Shown here in pieces: positions 54,054 to 63,760 of a stretch of DNA of 64,000 nt. A program made the translations under genes and the position numbers. Each line of letters begins with the position of its first letter. Within the stretch, counting starts at the first letter, position 1. The DNA comes from Sphingobacterium multivorum (GTDB lineage: Bacteria; Bacteroidota; Bacteroidia; Sphingobacteriales; Sphingobacteriaceae), in assembly GCF_900457465.1 (NCBI RefSeq), contig NZ_UAUU01000011.1, positions 1,736,001 through 1,800,000 of the forward strand, given 5' to 3'. The notes under the pieces are model-generated. The model had not been told where the DNA came from. It did no database searches and worked only from the letters and a program-made list of their open reading frames with translations.

Positions 54054-55739
54054 ATGGCAACAAATACTTATGACGCAATTGTAATCGGTTCGGGGATAAG
54101 TGGTGGATGGGCTGCGAAAGAATTGACAGAGAAAGGGCTGAAAACAATTATGCTGGAGCGTGGTCGTAACATTGAACACATTAAGGATTACACTGCGCCA
54201 AATAAAAATCCATGGGAATGGCCTCATGCTGGCGGTCGTACACAAAAAATGATCGAAGAATATCCGGTTTTGCGTAGAGATTATCCGTTGAATGAGAAGA
54301 ACCTGGATTTTTGGGTAAATGAAAAGGAGAGTCCATATACAGAGGTAAAACGTTTTGACTGGTACCGTGGGTATCATGTTGGTGGACGTTCTTTAATGTG
54401 GGGGAGACAATCTTATCGTTTGGGCGATTTGGATTTTGAAGCTAACTTAAAAGATGGCCACGGTGTGGATTGGCCGATTCGTTATAAGGATATTGCCCCT
54501 TGGTATAGTTATGCTGAAAAATTTGCGGGTATCTCCGGAAATAGAGATGGTGTACCATCTTTGCCAGATGGAGATTACATGCCAGCAATGGCGATGAACA
54601 TTGTTGAAAAAGACCTGGCTGAGCGTTTGAAAAAGCAATATGGTGGTCAACGTCATTTCATCATGGGTAGAACAGCCAACATTACTGTTCCGCATCATGA
54701 TCGTGTAAATTGTCAATATCAAAATCAATGTTGGTTGGGTTGTAATTTTGGTGCTTATTTCAGTACGCAATCGGCAACTCTTCCTGCAGCACGTAAAACA
54801 AACAATCTAACTTTACGTCCTTTTTCTATCGTAACAAAGATTATCTACGATAAAAACACGAAAAAGGCAAAAGGTGTTGAAATTGTTGATGCTGAAACAA
54901 ACCAAACGTATGAGTTTTTCGCTAAAGTAATTTTTGTTTGTGCATCTGCATTGAACTCGACTTGGGTGTTAATGAACTCAGCTACAGATGTTTGGGAAGG
55001 CGGTCTGGGTAGCAGCAGCGGTGAATTGGGCCACAATTTGATGGATCACCATTTCCGTTGTGGTGCCGGAGGTAAAATAGATGGATATTTGGATAGCTAT
55101 GTATATGGTCGTAGACCAACAGGCTTGTATGTGCCACGTTTTGTAAATGTAGAAGGTGATACCAAAAAACGTGACTATGTACGTGGATTTGGTTACCAGG
55201 GTGCTGCAGGTCGTGGACGTTGGTCTGGTGCTGTTGCCGAGATGGAAGTTGGTGGTGCATGGAAAGATGCGATCTGTGAGCCAGGTGACTGGACTGTTGG
55301 TTTTACTGCTTTCGGAGAAACCTTGCCATATCACGAAAATAAAATTACACTTGACAAGAGCAAAAAAGATAAATGGGGCTTACCTGTATTATCATTTGAC
55401 GCTGAGATCAAGGATAATGAATTGAAGATGCGTGGCGACATGCAAAATGAAATGAAGGAAATGTTGGAAAGCATTGGCGTAAAAGATACCTATACGTACG
55501 ATAACGTATATGGTTTGGGCCAAGGTATCCACGAAATGGGAACTGCCCGCATGGGACGTGATCCAAAAACTTCGGTATTAAATGGTAACAACCAAGTTTG
55601 GGATGCATTGAATGTTTTCGTAACGGACGGTGCTTGTATGACTTCTGCAGGTTGTGTCAACCCTTCATTGACGTATATGGCACTTACTGCTCGTGCGGTT
55701 GATTTCGCAGTGAGCGAATTGAAAAAAGGTAACATCTAA
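54054..55739 (+). CDS. GMC family FAD-dependent oxidoreductase (sugar dehydrogenase large subunit)
   Basis: This 561-residue FAD enzyme has the ADP-binding start YDAIVIGSGISGGWAAKELT, HVGGRSLMWGRQSYRLGDLD (FAD-contact loop), VNCQYQNQCWLGCNFGAYFS with clustered Cys as in electron-transferring members, and the C-terminal active site GIHEMGTARMGRDPKTSVLN with His plus VFVTDGACMTSAGCVNPSLT with Asn. It is the catalytic subunit type of glucoside 3-dehydrogenase and gluconate 2-dehydrogenase. It has no signal of its own and would be exported with the Tat-signal-bearing small subunit encoded at 57212. No cytochrome c subunit is encoded here. Confidence 0.94.
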   Translation: MATNTYDAIVIGSGISGGWAAKELTEKGLKTIMLERGRNIEHIKDYTAPNKNPWEWPHAGGRTQKMIEEYPVLRRDYPLNEKNLDFWVNEKESPYTEVKRFDWYRGYHVGGRSLMWGRQSYRLGDLDFEANLKDGHGVDWPIRYKDIAPWYSYAEKFAGISGNRDGVPSLPDGDYMPAMAMNIVEKDLAERLKKQYGGQRHFIMGRTANITVPHHDRVNCQYQNQCWLGCNFGAYFSTQSATLPAARKTNNLTLRPFSIVTKIIYDKNTKKAKGVEIVDAETNQTYEFFAKVIFVCASALNSTWVLMNSATDVWEGGLGSSSGELGHNLMDHHFRCGAGGKIDGYLDSYVYGRRPTGLYVPRFVNVEGDTKKRDYVRGFGYQGAAGRGRWSGAVAEMEVGGAWKDAICEPGDWTVGFTAFGETLPYHENKITLDKSKKDKWGLPVLSFDAEIKDNELKMRGDMQNEMKEMLESIGVKDTYTYDNVYGLGQGIHEMGTARMGRDPKTSVLNGNNQVWDALNVFVTDGACMTSAGCVNPSLTYMALTARAVDFAVSELKKGNI

Positions 55740-55758
55740 TAGCTAAAGATTGATAACA

Positions 55759-57192
55759 ATGGAAAATAACTCAAATAAGACGAGTAGAAGAGGTTTTATA
55801 AAGAGCGCGGCAACAGCTGCTGCGGCTTTTATGATCGTCCCTCGCCATGTATTGGGCGGAAATGGCTTTACAGCTCCAAGTGACAAATTACAAGTAGCAG
55901 GTATTGGTGTAGGGGGTAAAGGTTTTAGTGACATCAATGCATTCCATGATTCAGGAAAAGCAGATCTTGCTTTCTTGTGTGATGTGGACGACCGTCGTGC
56001 AGCTGGTGCGTTGAAACGTTACCCGAAAGCAAAGTATTACAAAGACTACCGTGAGATGTTGGATAAGGAGCACAAACGTATAGAAGCCGTTTCTGTATCA
56101 ACTCCAGATCATCAACATGCGATTCAGGCACTTGCAGCTATGCAATTGGGTAAACACGTGTACGTTCAAAAACCGTTGACTCACGATGTATGGGAAGCGA
56201 GAGCATTGACGCATGCAGCTAAAAAATATAAAGTGGTTACCCAGATGGGAAATCAAGGTGCATCGAATGATGGACCACGTTTTGTGCGTGAATGGTACGA
56301 AGCAGGTCTGATCGGTGATGTACATACGGTGTATTGTTGGACAGATCGTCCGGTATGGCCTTCAGGTATTGCATGGCCTACAGGCAAGGCCGAAGTTCCA
56401 AAAGAATTAGATTGGGACCTTTGGTTAGGTACAGCGCCTTATAAAGAGTATGTGGATAAATTGGTGCCTTTCAACTGGCGCGGCTGGTGGGATTATGGTA
56501 CCGGTGCATTGGGCGATATGGGCTGTCACTTGTTGGAAGTTCCTTTCAGTACCTTGGGATTGACCTACGTACAGGATGTACAGGCAACTGTAGGATCGGT
56601 GTATGTGGATGAATTCAAACGTGGATATTTCCCTGAAAGCTGCCCTCCATCGAGCCATGCGACATTAACATTCCCTAAAACACCACGTACCAATGGTCCG
56701 GTGACTTTACATTGGATGGATGGTGGTATTCAGCCTGCTCGCCCGGATGAATTAGGTCCAAACGAAATTTTTGGTGATGGTGGTAACGGTATCTTACTTG
56801 TAGGTACAAAAGGTAAAATCCTTGCGGATACCTACGGCCAGAATGCACGCTTGTTGCCGACTTCAAGAAAAGAGCAGGTGGCACAGAAATATGCCCGTGT
56901 ACCAGGACAAGAAGGTGGACACTACGCACAATGGGTTGAAGCTTGTCAGGCTGGATACGGCAAGAAAGAAGTAAGTTCACCTTTTGAAATAGCAGGTCCG
57001 TTGACAGAAGCTTTATTAATGGCTAACCTGGCAATCAGAGGTGCTGATTTACGTATTGATGGTAAATACCCTGGACGTAACCTGAAATTGTTGTGGGATA
57101 ACGATAACATGCGTGTCACCAACTTTGACAACGTCAATCAATATGTAAAACGTAATTACAGACAAGGTTGGGAAATGAAATATAATTTCTAA
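55759..57192 (+). CDS. Second Gfo/Idh/MocA family oxidoreductase, Tat-exported
   Basis: This 477-residue protein with twin-arginine signal (TSRRGFIKSAATAAAAFMIV) has VAGIGVGGKGFSDINAFHDS (Rossmann), KHVYVQKPLTHDVWEARALT (QKP in place of EKP), and the large substrate domain with WRGWWDYGTGALGDMGCHLL and PVTLHWMDGGIQPARPDELG. It belongs to the longer Gfo/Idh group common in Bacteroidota glycan and glycoside loci. I begin at 55759 (MENNSNKTSRRGFIK); an upstream in-frame codon at 55750 adds three residues. It lies between the two subunits of the GMC dehydrogenase, which ties it to the same reaction sequence. Confidence 0.93.
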   Translation: MENNSNKTSRRGFIKSAATAAAAFMIVPRHVLGGNGFTAPSDKLQVAGIGVGGKGFSDINAFHDSGKADLAFLCDVDDRRAAGALKRYPKAKYYKDYREMLDKEHKRIEAVSVSTPDHQHAIQALAAMQLGKHVYVQKPLTHDVWEARALTHAAKKYKVVTQMGNQGASNDGPRFVREWYEAGLIGDVHTVYCWTDRPVWPSGIAWPTGKAEVPKELDWDLWLGTAPYKEYVDKLVPFNWRGWWDYGTGALGDMGCHLLEVPFSTLGLTYVQDVQATVGSVYVDEFKRGYFPESCPPSSHATLTFPKTPRTNGPVTLHWMDGGIQPARPDELGPNEIFGDGGNGILLVGTKGKILADTYGQNARLLPTSRKEQVAQKYARVPGQEGGHYAQWVEACQAGYGKKEVSSPFEIAGPLTEALLMANLAIRGADLRIDGKYPGRNLKLLWDNDNMRVTNFDNVNQYVKRNYRQGWEMKYNF

Positions 57193-57211
57193 AATTAAGA
57201 TATTTAGTAGT

Positions 57212-57841
57212 ATGAATAGAAGAGAAGCATTACAACGAGTTGCCTTAATTTTAGGAGGTACCGTTATCGGCGCTAATTTATTTTTGGAAGGTTGTACACG
57301 CTCAGCAACCAAAGATGTGCAAGCATTATTTGAAGCGAAGACAACTGATTTATTAGGTGACTTGGCTGAAGCAATCTTACCAGCTACCGCAACTCCGGGT
57401 GCGAAAGAAGCAGGGGTAGGAAGTTTTATCCCAGTCATGGTTCGCGATTGTTATACGGAGAAGCAACAAAAGGCATTTTTAACTGGTTTTGCGAGCTTAG
57501 ATGATAAGGCAAAAGAGGTGAAAGGAAAACCATTCCTGGAGCTTTCTGCGGAAGACAGAACGGCTGTTGCAGCTGCTTTGGATAAAGAAGCAAACGAGTT
57601 TAATAAAAAGCAAGCTGAAGATCAAAAGGATATTCTGGAGAAGAATAAAGAAAAACAAAATCAATTGTACAATTATGTTGAGAACGATCCACCACATTGG
57701 TTTACGATGTTCAAACAATTGACATTGACTGGTTTCTTTAACTCGGAGCTGGGTTGTACAAAAGCGTTGCGTTTTGTGAAGATTCCGGGAAAATTTGATG
57801 GTAACCTTCCTTACAAAAAAGGCGATAAGGCATTTGCATAA
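57212..57841 (+). CDS. Gluconate 2-dehydrogenase subunit 3 family protein
   Basis: This 209-residue small subunit of the GMC dehydrogenase has the Tat-type signal MNRREALQRVALILGGTVIG. The body has the family pattern LLGDLAEAILPATATPGAKE AGV and C-terminal WFTMFKQLTLTGFFNSELGC. The small subunit carries the catalytic subunit across the membrane by Tat and stabilises it. It is the last gene of the operon and is followed at once by a strong terminator. Confidence 0.92.
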   Translation: MNRREALQRVALILGGTVIGANLFLEGCTRSATKDVQALFEAKTTDLLGDLAEAILPATATPGAKEAGVGSFIPVMVRDCYTEKQQKAFLTGFASLDDKAKEVKGKPFLELSAEDRTAVAAALDKEANEFNKKQAEDQKDILEKNKEKQNQLYNYVENDPPHWFTMFKQLTLTGFFNSELGCTKALRFVKIPGKFDGNLPYKKGDKAFA

Positions 57842-57860
57842 ACGATGCACTATGTAAGAT

Positions 57861-57892
57861 AAAAAGGGAGGCCCGTAGCCTCCCTTTTTTTG
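57861..57892 (+). terminator. Terminator of the sugar-oxidation operon
   Basis: AAAAAGGGAGGC and GCCTCCCTTTTT form a 12-bp perfect stem with a 5-nt loop and T run; it is symmetrical enough to serve the convergent thioesterase gene too. Confidence 0.95.
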
Positions 57893-57923
57893 TCGTTTCG
57901 CGTTTTTATTTTGTTTCCCCTTT

Positions 57924-58649
57924 TTATTTTGTTTCTATGGCCAGCGCAAAATGAATGCGCTGCTGTTTGGTCACTGTCATAAAGTAACCCTGATCTGTCG
58001 CATCACCATTAATCTCTACGGTATCATTATAGCGTAATTCGCGCAGGTAATTCATCTCTAATGATTTGATTTGATTGGTCAATACAAGCTCAATGGGCAA
58101 CCTGTCCATACACCAGTCCAGGTATTTTACATTGTTGGCGTGATTGACAATATCCAGATCCGAGAGCTTAACACAATATTCATCAAGATTTTTGACTGTT
58201 TGGGAAATATCCAATTTTGAAAATGGCCGTTGTGTTGCGGGACGTTCCGGATAGGTGGTAAAATTTTCGGTGGAAATCGCGAGTGTTTCAGAGCTCCGCT
58301 TCACGGTATTGATGACAGCCCAATAACTGGTTGCCGTAACATAGATCTGTCCATTGACGGTAATTTCGAAATTCCGTGTTGAGCGTGCGCCCTCTAATTC
58401 CTGTATCCAAGTTTTAACCTTGACGATGTCCATCCATTTGGGCAATCGTGCAATCTCTATACGTATGCGGCTAAGTACCCAAGTTTGGTTATGTTTGGCC
58501 ATTTCTTTAAAACCGAATCCCACAGCATTGGCGTGTTCTCCCGCGGTAAGCTGCAGAATATTGGATAAATCGGAGAAACGAATACGGCCATTAGAATAGC
58601 ATTGCGTGAAATAAATTTCCCACTCTTTTTCAAAAACAGATTTTTCCAT
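57924..58649 (-). CDS. Acyl-ACP thioesterase (hotdog fold)
   Basis: This 241-residue protein has two hotdog domains and resembles plant FatA/FatB and bacterial acyl-ACP thioesterases. It starts MEKSVFEKEWEIYFTQCYSN, has LPKWMDIVKVKTWIQELEGA then RSTRNFEITV, and in the second half SDLDIVNHANNVKYLDWCMD, which bears the Asn-His(-Asn) catalytic set, with HANNVKY as the family hallmark. It releases fatty acids from acyl carrier protein in the cytosol. It stands alone on the minus strand. Confidence 0.9.
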   Translation of the reverse strand: MEKSVFEKEWEIYFTQCYSNGRIRFSDLSNILQLTAGEHANAVGFGFKEMAKHNQTWVLSRIRIEIARLPKWMDIVKVKTWIQELEGARSTRNFEITVNGQIYVTATSYWAVINTVKRSSETLAISTENFTTYPERPATQRPFSKLDISQTVKNLDEYCVKLSDLDIVNHANNVKYLDWCMDRLPIELVLTNQIKSLEMNYLRELRYNDTVEINGDATDQGYFMTVTKQQRIHFALAIETK

Positions 58650-58973
58650 TTACATATTTTTTTGATCAAAAATAGGTAATATGAATGATTTGGGCTATAA
58701 ATTCAAAATGAAATGACACTATATTTAGATATCTCGTTATAAATGCCTGTTGGACCTGCCGGTGACCCTCAAAGGGGAGTAGTGTGTCCAAAGTACAATC
58801 GTTTTTTTATTGTAAAATAAATGATAGTTTTCAAGGATTTAATTGATTTTTATCATGGGAATCGGTAGATTTAAATAAGCCAATGGCAGAAAGAGATAAA
58901 ATAAGATTGGCTTTAAAGCGTTATAAGAGTAGCATAGCGCAAAACAATAATTTACACATTAAATGCTAGTATT
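58650..58973. other. Divergent intergenic region, no gene seen
   Basis: This 324-nt stretch separates the thioesterase from the small plus-strand gene. TATTTTTG on the minus strand (58674-58667) is an exact -7 box at a sensible distance from the thioesterase start. No well-spaced -33, repeat or RNA gene is apparent. Confidence 0.45.
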
Positions 58974-59240
58974 ATGGTTGGAGAACTAATAGCTAAAGAG
59001 GAAATTCCTCAATTTAAATTTATCCCGGCGAGTGAAGATAAGACAGCGACTTTTATGGATAAATTGAAAGGGGCACTTCGGTTGGGAAATGAGTTTAAAT
59101 CCAAAACTGAAATCGCCTTTGAGACTGATTCCGGACCAAAGCGTATCGAGACCACCGTATGGTCGTTAACCGATAGATATATTCAGATTAAAAGTGGCGT
59201 GTTAATACCACTGAAATCTATTATAGCAATAGACTATTAA
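58974..59240 (+). CDS. Small conserved-looking protein (88 aa)
   Basis: It starts MVGELIAKEEIPQFKFIPAS and contains KLKGALRLGNEFKSKTEIAF then ETTVWSLTDRYIQIKSGVLI PLKSIIAIDY. The second half looks like a small beta-rich domain with a PH-like ending (KSGVLIPLKSI); there is no signal peptide or membrane segment. I do not recognise a named family. Good codon use and its own terminator support a real gene. Confidence 0.75.
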   Translation: MVGELIAKEEIPQFKFIPASEDKTATFMDKLKGALRLGNEFKSKTEIAFETDSGPKRIETTVWSLTDRYIQIKSGVLIPLKSIIAIDY

Positions 59241-59249
59241 ATAGACAAA

Positions 59250-59290
59250 CGAAAGGCTCCTCATTTAGTTAAGGAGCCTTTCGCTTTTTA
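59250..59290. terminator. Terminator after the small 88-aa gene
   Basis: CGAAAGGCTCCT and AGGAGCCTTTCG form a perfect 12-bp stem with a 10-nt loop and CTTTTT after it. The minus strand also has T beyond the stem, so it may serve both directions. Confidence 0.88.
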
Positions 59291-59363
59291 AGAATAGATG
59301 CTGCTGAAAAGCGCTTCAAAATCCTGTCCCTTCATGAAGAGGACCTCATGCTGAAAGAAATTT

Positions 59364-60665
59364 CTAGTATGTTTCGCCTGTCAATTCTTTTAGCCTTATT
59401 TCGGATACCTTTGCATCATATTGTGCTGTATAGCTCCGAGTCATTACATTGATGTAGTTTAACTGCGCTGTTCTTACTTCCAAAGTTGTGATGGTACCGA
59501 TACGGAATTTATCCATGGTGATGTTTAAATTTTCTTTTGCCAGCTCCTCGTTTTTCCGTTCTACATGAGCCAGTTCCATATTGGTGATGTAGGTTTGGAA
59601 CAGCGTTCTGACCTGTGCCTGAATATCTTGTTTTTGTTGTTGTATCTGCAGCTCAGAACCTTTAATCTGAAATTTAGCGATCCGTTCGTTTCTATTTTGA
59701 AGAAATCCATTGAAAATATTAAGGGAAGCCGATATACCGTAGGTAAGACCTCTATTTTTATTTTCTGTCGAGAAACCGAGGGAGGAGTGGGATTCGTTCC
59801 AGTTGTAACCACTGTTTAATCCAATTTTGGGATAACGTTCGGCCTTAACTGCTTTTAAGTTGAGTTCGGCCACCCGATTGTTGATGATGGCGAGCTGGAT
59901 TTGTGGATTTTGGCGATCGGCAATTTCGATCAGATTACCAAGTTTAAGATCCGTATCAAGTTTCATTTCATCTTCAACCTGAAAATCTAGGCTCAAGTCG
60001 CGTGTCATCAGCTGATTGAGGTAAGTCTTGGTATTTTTGAAGCTTTCCTGCTGTCTGAGTAAGTTTGTCTGATCGGTATTTAAATCGACTTTCGCATTCA
60101 GGAGATCCAGCTTGGAGCCTTTTCCGATCTCCAGGCGATTTTCGGCCAGCGTGACGCGGTATCTCGATAAGGTAATGGTGGTATCCAGTGCGTTTATCAG
60201 GCGCTTTTGCTGCACCAGATTGTAATAGGTTGCCATGACTTCGCTGAGCTGGGTGATCACTTGATATTTGATCTCCGCTTCCCCTTGGCGTTGTATTTCT
60301 TTGAAGCGATCGCGACGGGCAAACATACCCAATCCATCGAATATCGTCCAGTTTAGGTTGACTCCATAAGACATGTTGTCGTTTTTTGCATTGGAGATCT
60401 GCTGTATTTGACCATCTGCTCTGACCTGTCTGGAGTTCTGGATGGAGTTGCTTCTGTTGAACGTTCCAGTTACTGCTGGAAGCATACCGGCGCTTCCTAA
60501 ACTGGTATTCTCCATATCAATGTTATTGTCATTTTTAGCCAGGAGAATATTGAAGTTATTGCTCAACGTGGTTTTCAGTGCATCTTCCAAAGTCAGTACT
60601 TCTTGCGCCCGAGCTTGAAACATGATGGAGTAAAGTAATACTAATAGGATGAAATTTCTCTTCAT
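59364..60665 (-). CDS. TolC family outer-membrane efflux protein (second system)
   Basis: This is a 433-residue outer-membrane factor. The start MKRNFILLVLLYSIMFQARA then Q is a signal peptide, so I place it at 60665 rather than at 60698. TolC-type helical repeats follow (LEDALKTTLSNNFNILLAKN; later EELAKENLNITMDKFRIGTI then TTLEVRTAQLNYINVMTRSY), along with SASLNIFNGFLQNRNERIAK. It begins 7 nt after the RND stop and completes an adaptor-RND-TolC operon on the minus strand. Confidence 0.93.
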   Translation of the reverse strand: MKRNFILLVLLYSIMFQARAQEVLTLEDALKTTLSNNFNILLAKNDNNIDMENTSLGSAGMLPAVTGTFNRSNSIQNSRQVRADGQIQQISNAKNDNMSYGVNLNWTIFDGLGMFARRDRFKEIQRQGEAEIKYQVITQLSEVMATYYNLVQQKRLINALDTTITLSRYRVTLAENRLEIGKGSKLDLLNAKVDLNTDQTNLLRQQESFKNTKTYLNQLMTRDLSLDFQVEDEMKLDTDLKLGNLIEIADRQNPQIQLAIINNRVAELNLKAVKAERYPKIGLNSGYNWNESHSSLGFSTENKNRGLTYGISASLNIFNGFLQNRNERIAKFQIKGSELQIQQQKQDIQAQVRTLFQTYITNMELAHVERKNEELAKENLNITMDKFRIGTITTLEVRTAQLNYINVMTRSYTAQYDAKVSEIRLKELTGETY

Positions 60666-60672
60666 GTCTTTA

Positions 60673-63600
60673 TTATTCGTAGCTTTTAATGTTATCAAAT
60701 TCAGGTCTATGCTTTTTTTGTCTTGACCACATGTAATAGATCGCCGGGATAATGAATAAGGTTAGGATAAGGGAGAATATTGTACCGCCAACGATCACAA
60801 CCCCCATACCAATTCTGCTGGTCGAAGCAGCTCCAAGTGACATGGCGATCGGTAATGCACCCAAGGCGATGGCTAAACTTGTCATTAGGATCGGTCTGAG
60901 GCGTGATTCGGCAGAGTGCATAATTGCCTCAAATTTTTCCATCCCTTCTTCACGCATTTGGTTGGCAAACTCAACAATCAGGATACCATTTTTGGTCACG
61001 AGACCGATAAGCATAATTGTTCCAATTTGACTGAATATATTCCAGGTTTGATCAAATAGCCATAGACTTATTAGTGCACCGGCAACGGCCATAGGCACCG
61101 TAAGGATAATGATAAATGGGTCGAGGAAGCTCTCAAATTGGGCTGCCAAGATTAGATATATAAGCAATAAAGCAAGACCAAAAGCAAATAAGGTATTGGA
61201 GCTACTTTCAACGAAGTCACGTGATTCACCACTAAGGTCAGTGGTGAAGCTCTGGTCGAGTACCTTTTCTTTTATGCGATCCATTGCTGCAATTCCGTCG
61301 CTCATGCTCATGCCTGGCGCCAAGCCAGCTGAAACTGTAGCCGACATGTACCGGTTATTGTGGTAGAGTTGTGGTGGGCTGCTTTCTTCCCTGACGCTTA
61401 CGACGTTATCTAACTGGATAAGCTGACCGATGTTATTACGTACATAAATTGAAGCAAGGTCTGTCGGCGTAGCTCTACGGTCGTTTTCAACTTGGCCAAT
61501 GACCTGATATTGTTTGCCATCACGCATAAAATAGGCGAAACGTTGACCGCTTAACAACAATTGGAGGGACTGTGAAACGTCAAGTACGGAAACACCCAGA
61601 CTAAGTGCTTTCAGACGATCAATTTCGACATGCAGTTCGGGCTTGTTGAACTTCAGGTTGATATCCGTTGTCGAGAATGCTGGATCGCTGTTGACCTCAT
61701 TCATAAATTCGGGAATCTTTTCCTGAAGTTTTTCAAAATTCTGTGCTTGGATAATGTACTGAACAGGTAATCCACCTCTTCGATTCATGGATATCGTTGG
61801 CGTTTGAGAAACATTTACGCGTACGGCATCGTATTGTTTTGTCCATTTAGTGAGCTCCTTGGCAATATCGTCCTGTGATTTTTTGCGCTCACCAGGATCA
61901 ACCAAAGTCATCCGTATACGTCCGGAGTTGACTGAGCTCGCGCCGAAACCCGGAGAGGTAATGTTTAAACTGATTTTGTTTTCAGGAATGGAGTCGTAGA
62001 CCAATTTGTCCAATTCCTGCATGTAGCGATCCATGTTATTCATAGGTGGCACCTTCAGGACCTGTTACATTGACGGAGATGTTACTTCTGTCATCATAAG
62101 GCGCTGTTTCCTTTTTAATGGAGGAGAAAAGGATACCAATAATGATAAACATAGGATCAGAATTGGAAAGGCTTATCCATTTGAATTTCATAAATTTTCC
62201 AGAGCCTTGGCATAACCTTTATTCATTTTGACAAACATGGGTTCTGTCCAATCGTAAAACTTCGTCTTTTTGTGGCCACCACCTTTGATCAGATAAGCGT
62301 TGAGCATCGGTGTAAGGGTGAGGGAAACAAATGCCGAAACCAATACGGCCGAGGCGATGACGACACCAAATTCCCGGAACAGCCTTCCCACAAAGCCCTG
62401 AAGAAATATAACCGGTAAAAATACCGCTGCAAGTGTAATTGAAATGGAAATAACAGCGAAGAATATTTCCTTAGACCCTTTTAGCGCGGCTTCAATTGGA
62501 GACATTCCTTCTTCAACTTTCTTGAAGATATTTTCGGTAACAACGATCCGTCGTCGACGACAAGCCCCGTCGCGAGTACAATAGCGAGTAGCGTCAGTAC
62601 ATTGATGGAAAAACCAAAAATATACATAATAAAGAATGTCGCAATCAAGGATACCGGAATATCCAATAACGGACGTAACGCTATGCCCCAGTCGCGAAAG
62701 AAAAAATAAATAATTAGAGTGACCAGTATGATCGAAATCAGGAGTGTCTCGGCGACTTCTTCAACTGATTTTTTGATGAATGTCGTATTATCAGAAGCGA
62801 TGTTGAGTATAATATCCTGCGGCAGATCTTCTTTGATCTGATCGAGCATTTTATAAAAATTGTTGGCAATATCAAGGTAATTTGTCCCCGGTTGCGGAAT
62901 AATGGCAATACCGACCAGCTGTTTACCATTACTCACCATTTTTGTTTCGAGATTCTCAGCGTCTATTTCGGCCCGACCAATATCGGTAAACTTGACGATA
63001 CGGCTGCTGTCGGCTTTTAGAATGATGTTGTTGAATTGCTCGGGGTAGACAGATTGCCTATAGTTTTTACGGTGAGCTCGGTTGTGTTTCCGACAATTTT
63101 TCCCGAAGGTAATTCAACATTCTGATTATTTAATGCTGTACGAATATCTGAAGCCGTGATACCATAGGCAGCCATACGGTCGGGATTGAGCCATAGCCGC
63201 ATGGCGTAACGTTTTTGGCCATAGATCTGTGTGCTGCTGACGCCGGGGATGGTTTGTAACCTTTCAGAAATCACATTTTCGGCGTAGTCGCTCAGCGACA
63301 GTTTGTCGCGTGTCTCACTTTGCAATGTCAACGTAATAATGGGATCGGAATCCGCATCGGCTTTGGATACCACCGGTGGAGCATCAATATCCTGTGGTAG
63401 GCTTCGGACGGCTTGGGATACTTTATCCCGGACATCATTTGCGGCTTCCTCCAGGTTCTTTTTTAAATCAAACTCGATGGTAATATTGCTGGATCCCTGG
63501 TTACTCGAAGAAGAGATGTTACGAATACCATCGATCGAGTTTATGGCCTTCTCTAGTGGCTCGGTAATCTGAGATTCAATGATATCAGGATTGGCACCGG

Positions 63601-63754
63601 CATAATTTGTTCTGACAGAAACAATGGCGGGGTCAATGGAGGGGTATTCGCGTACGCCCAGAAAACTAAAACCAATATAGCCAAACAAGATGATGGTAAT
63701 ATTGACGACAATAGTTAAAACAGGGCGTTTAATAAAAACTGCAGATAAATTCAT
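60673..63754 (-). pseudogene. RND family efflux permease (second system), at least three frameshifts
   Basis: Joined across frames this is a full-length RND pump of about 1027 residues. It starts MNLSAVFIKRPVLTIVVNIT at 63754, includes YPSIDPAIVSVRTNYAGANP, and reaches the TM4 proton-relay region as VLATGLVVDDG before a break near 62545 (the expected IVVTENIFKKVEEGMSP follows in another frame). Other breaks are near 63045, 62190 and 62045. The second half (60673-62052) is open and has LIGLVTKNGILIVEFANQMR and RPILMTSLAIALGALPIAMS. It differs from the intact pump at 27084 in the first loop, so it is not a recent duplicate. Confidence 0.9.
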
Positions 63755-63760
63755 GTACAA

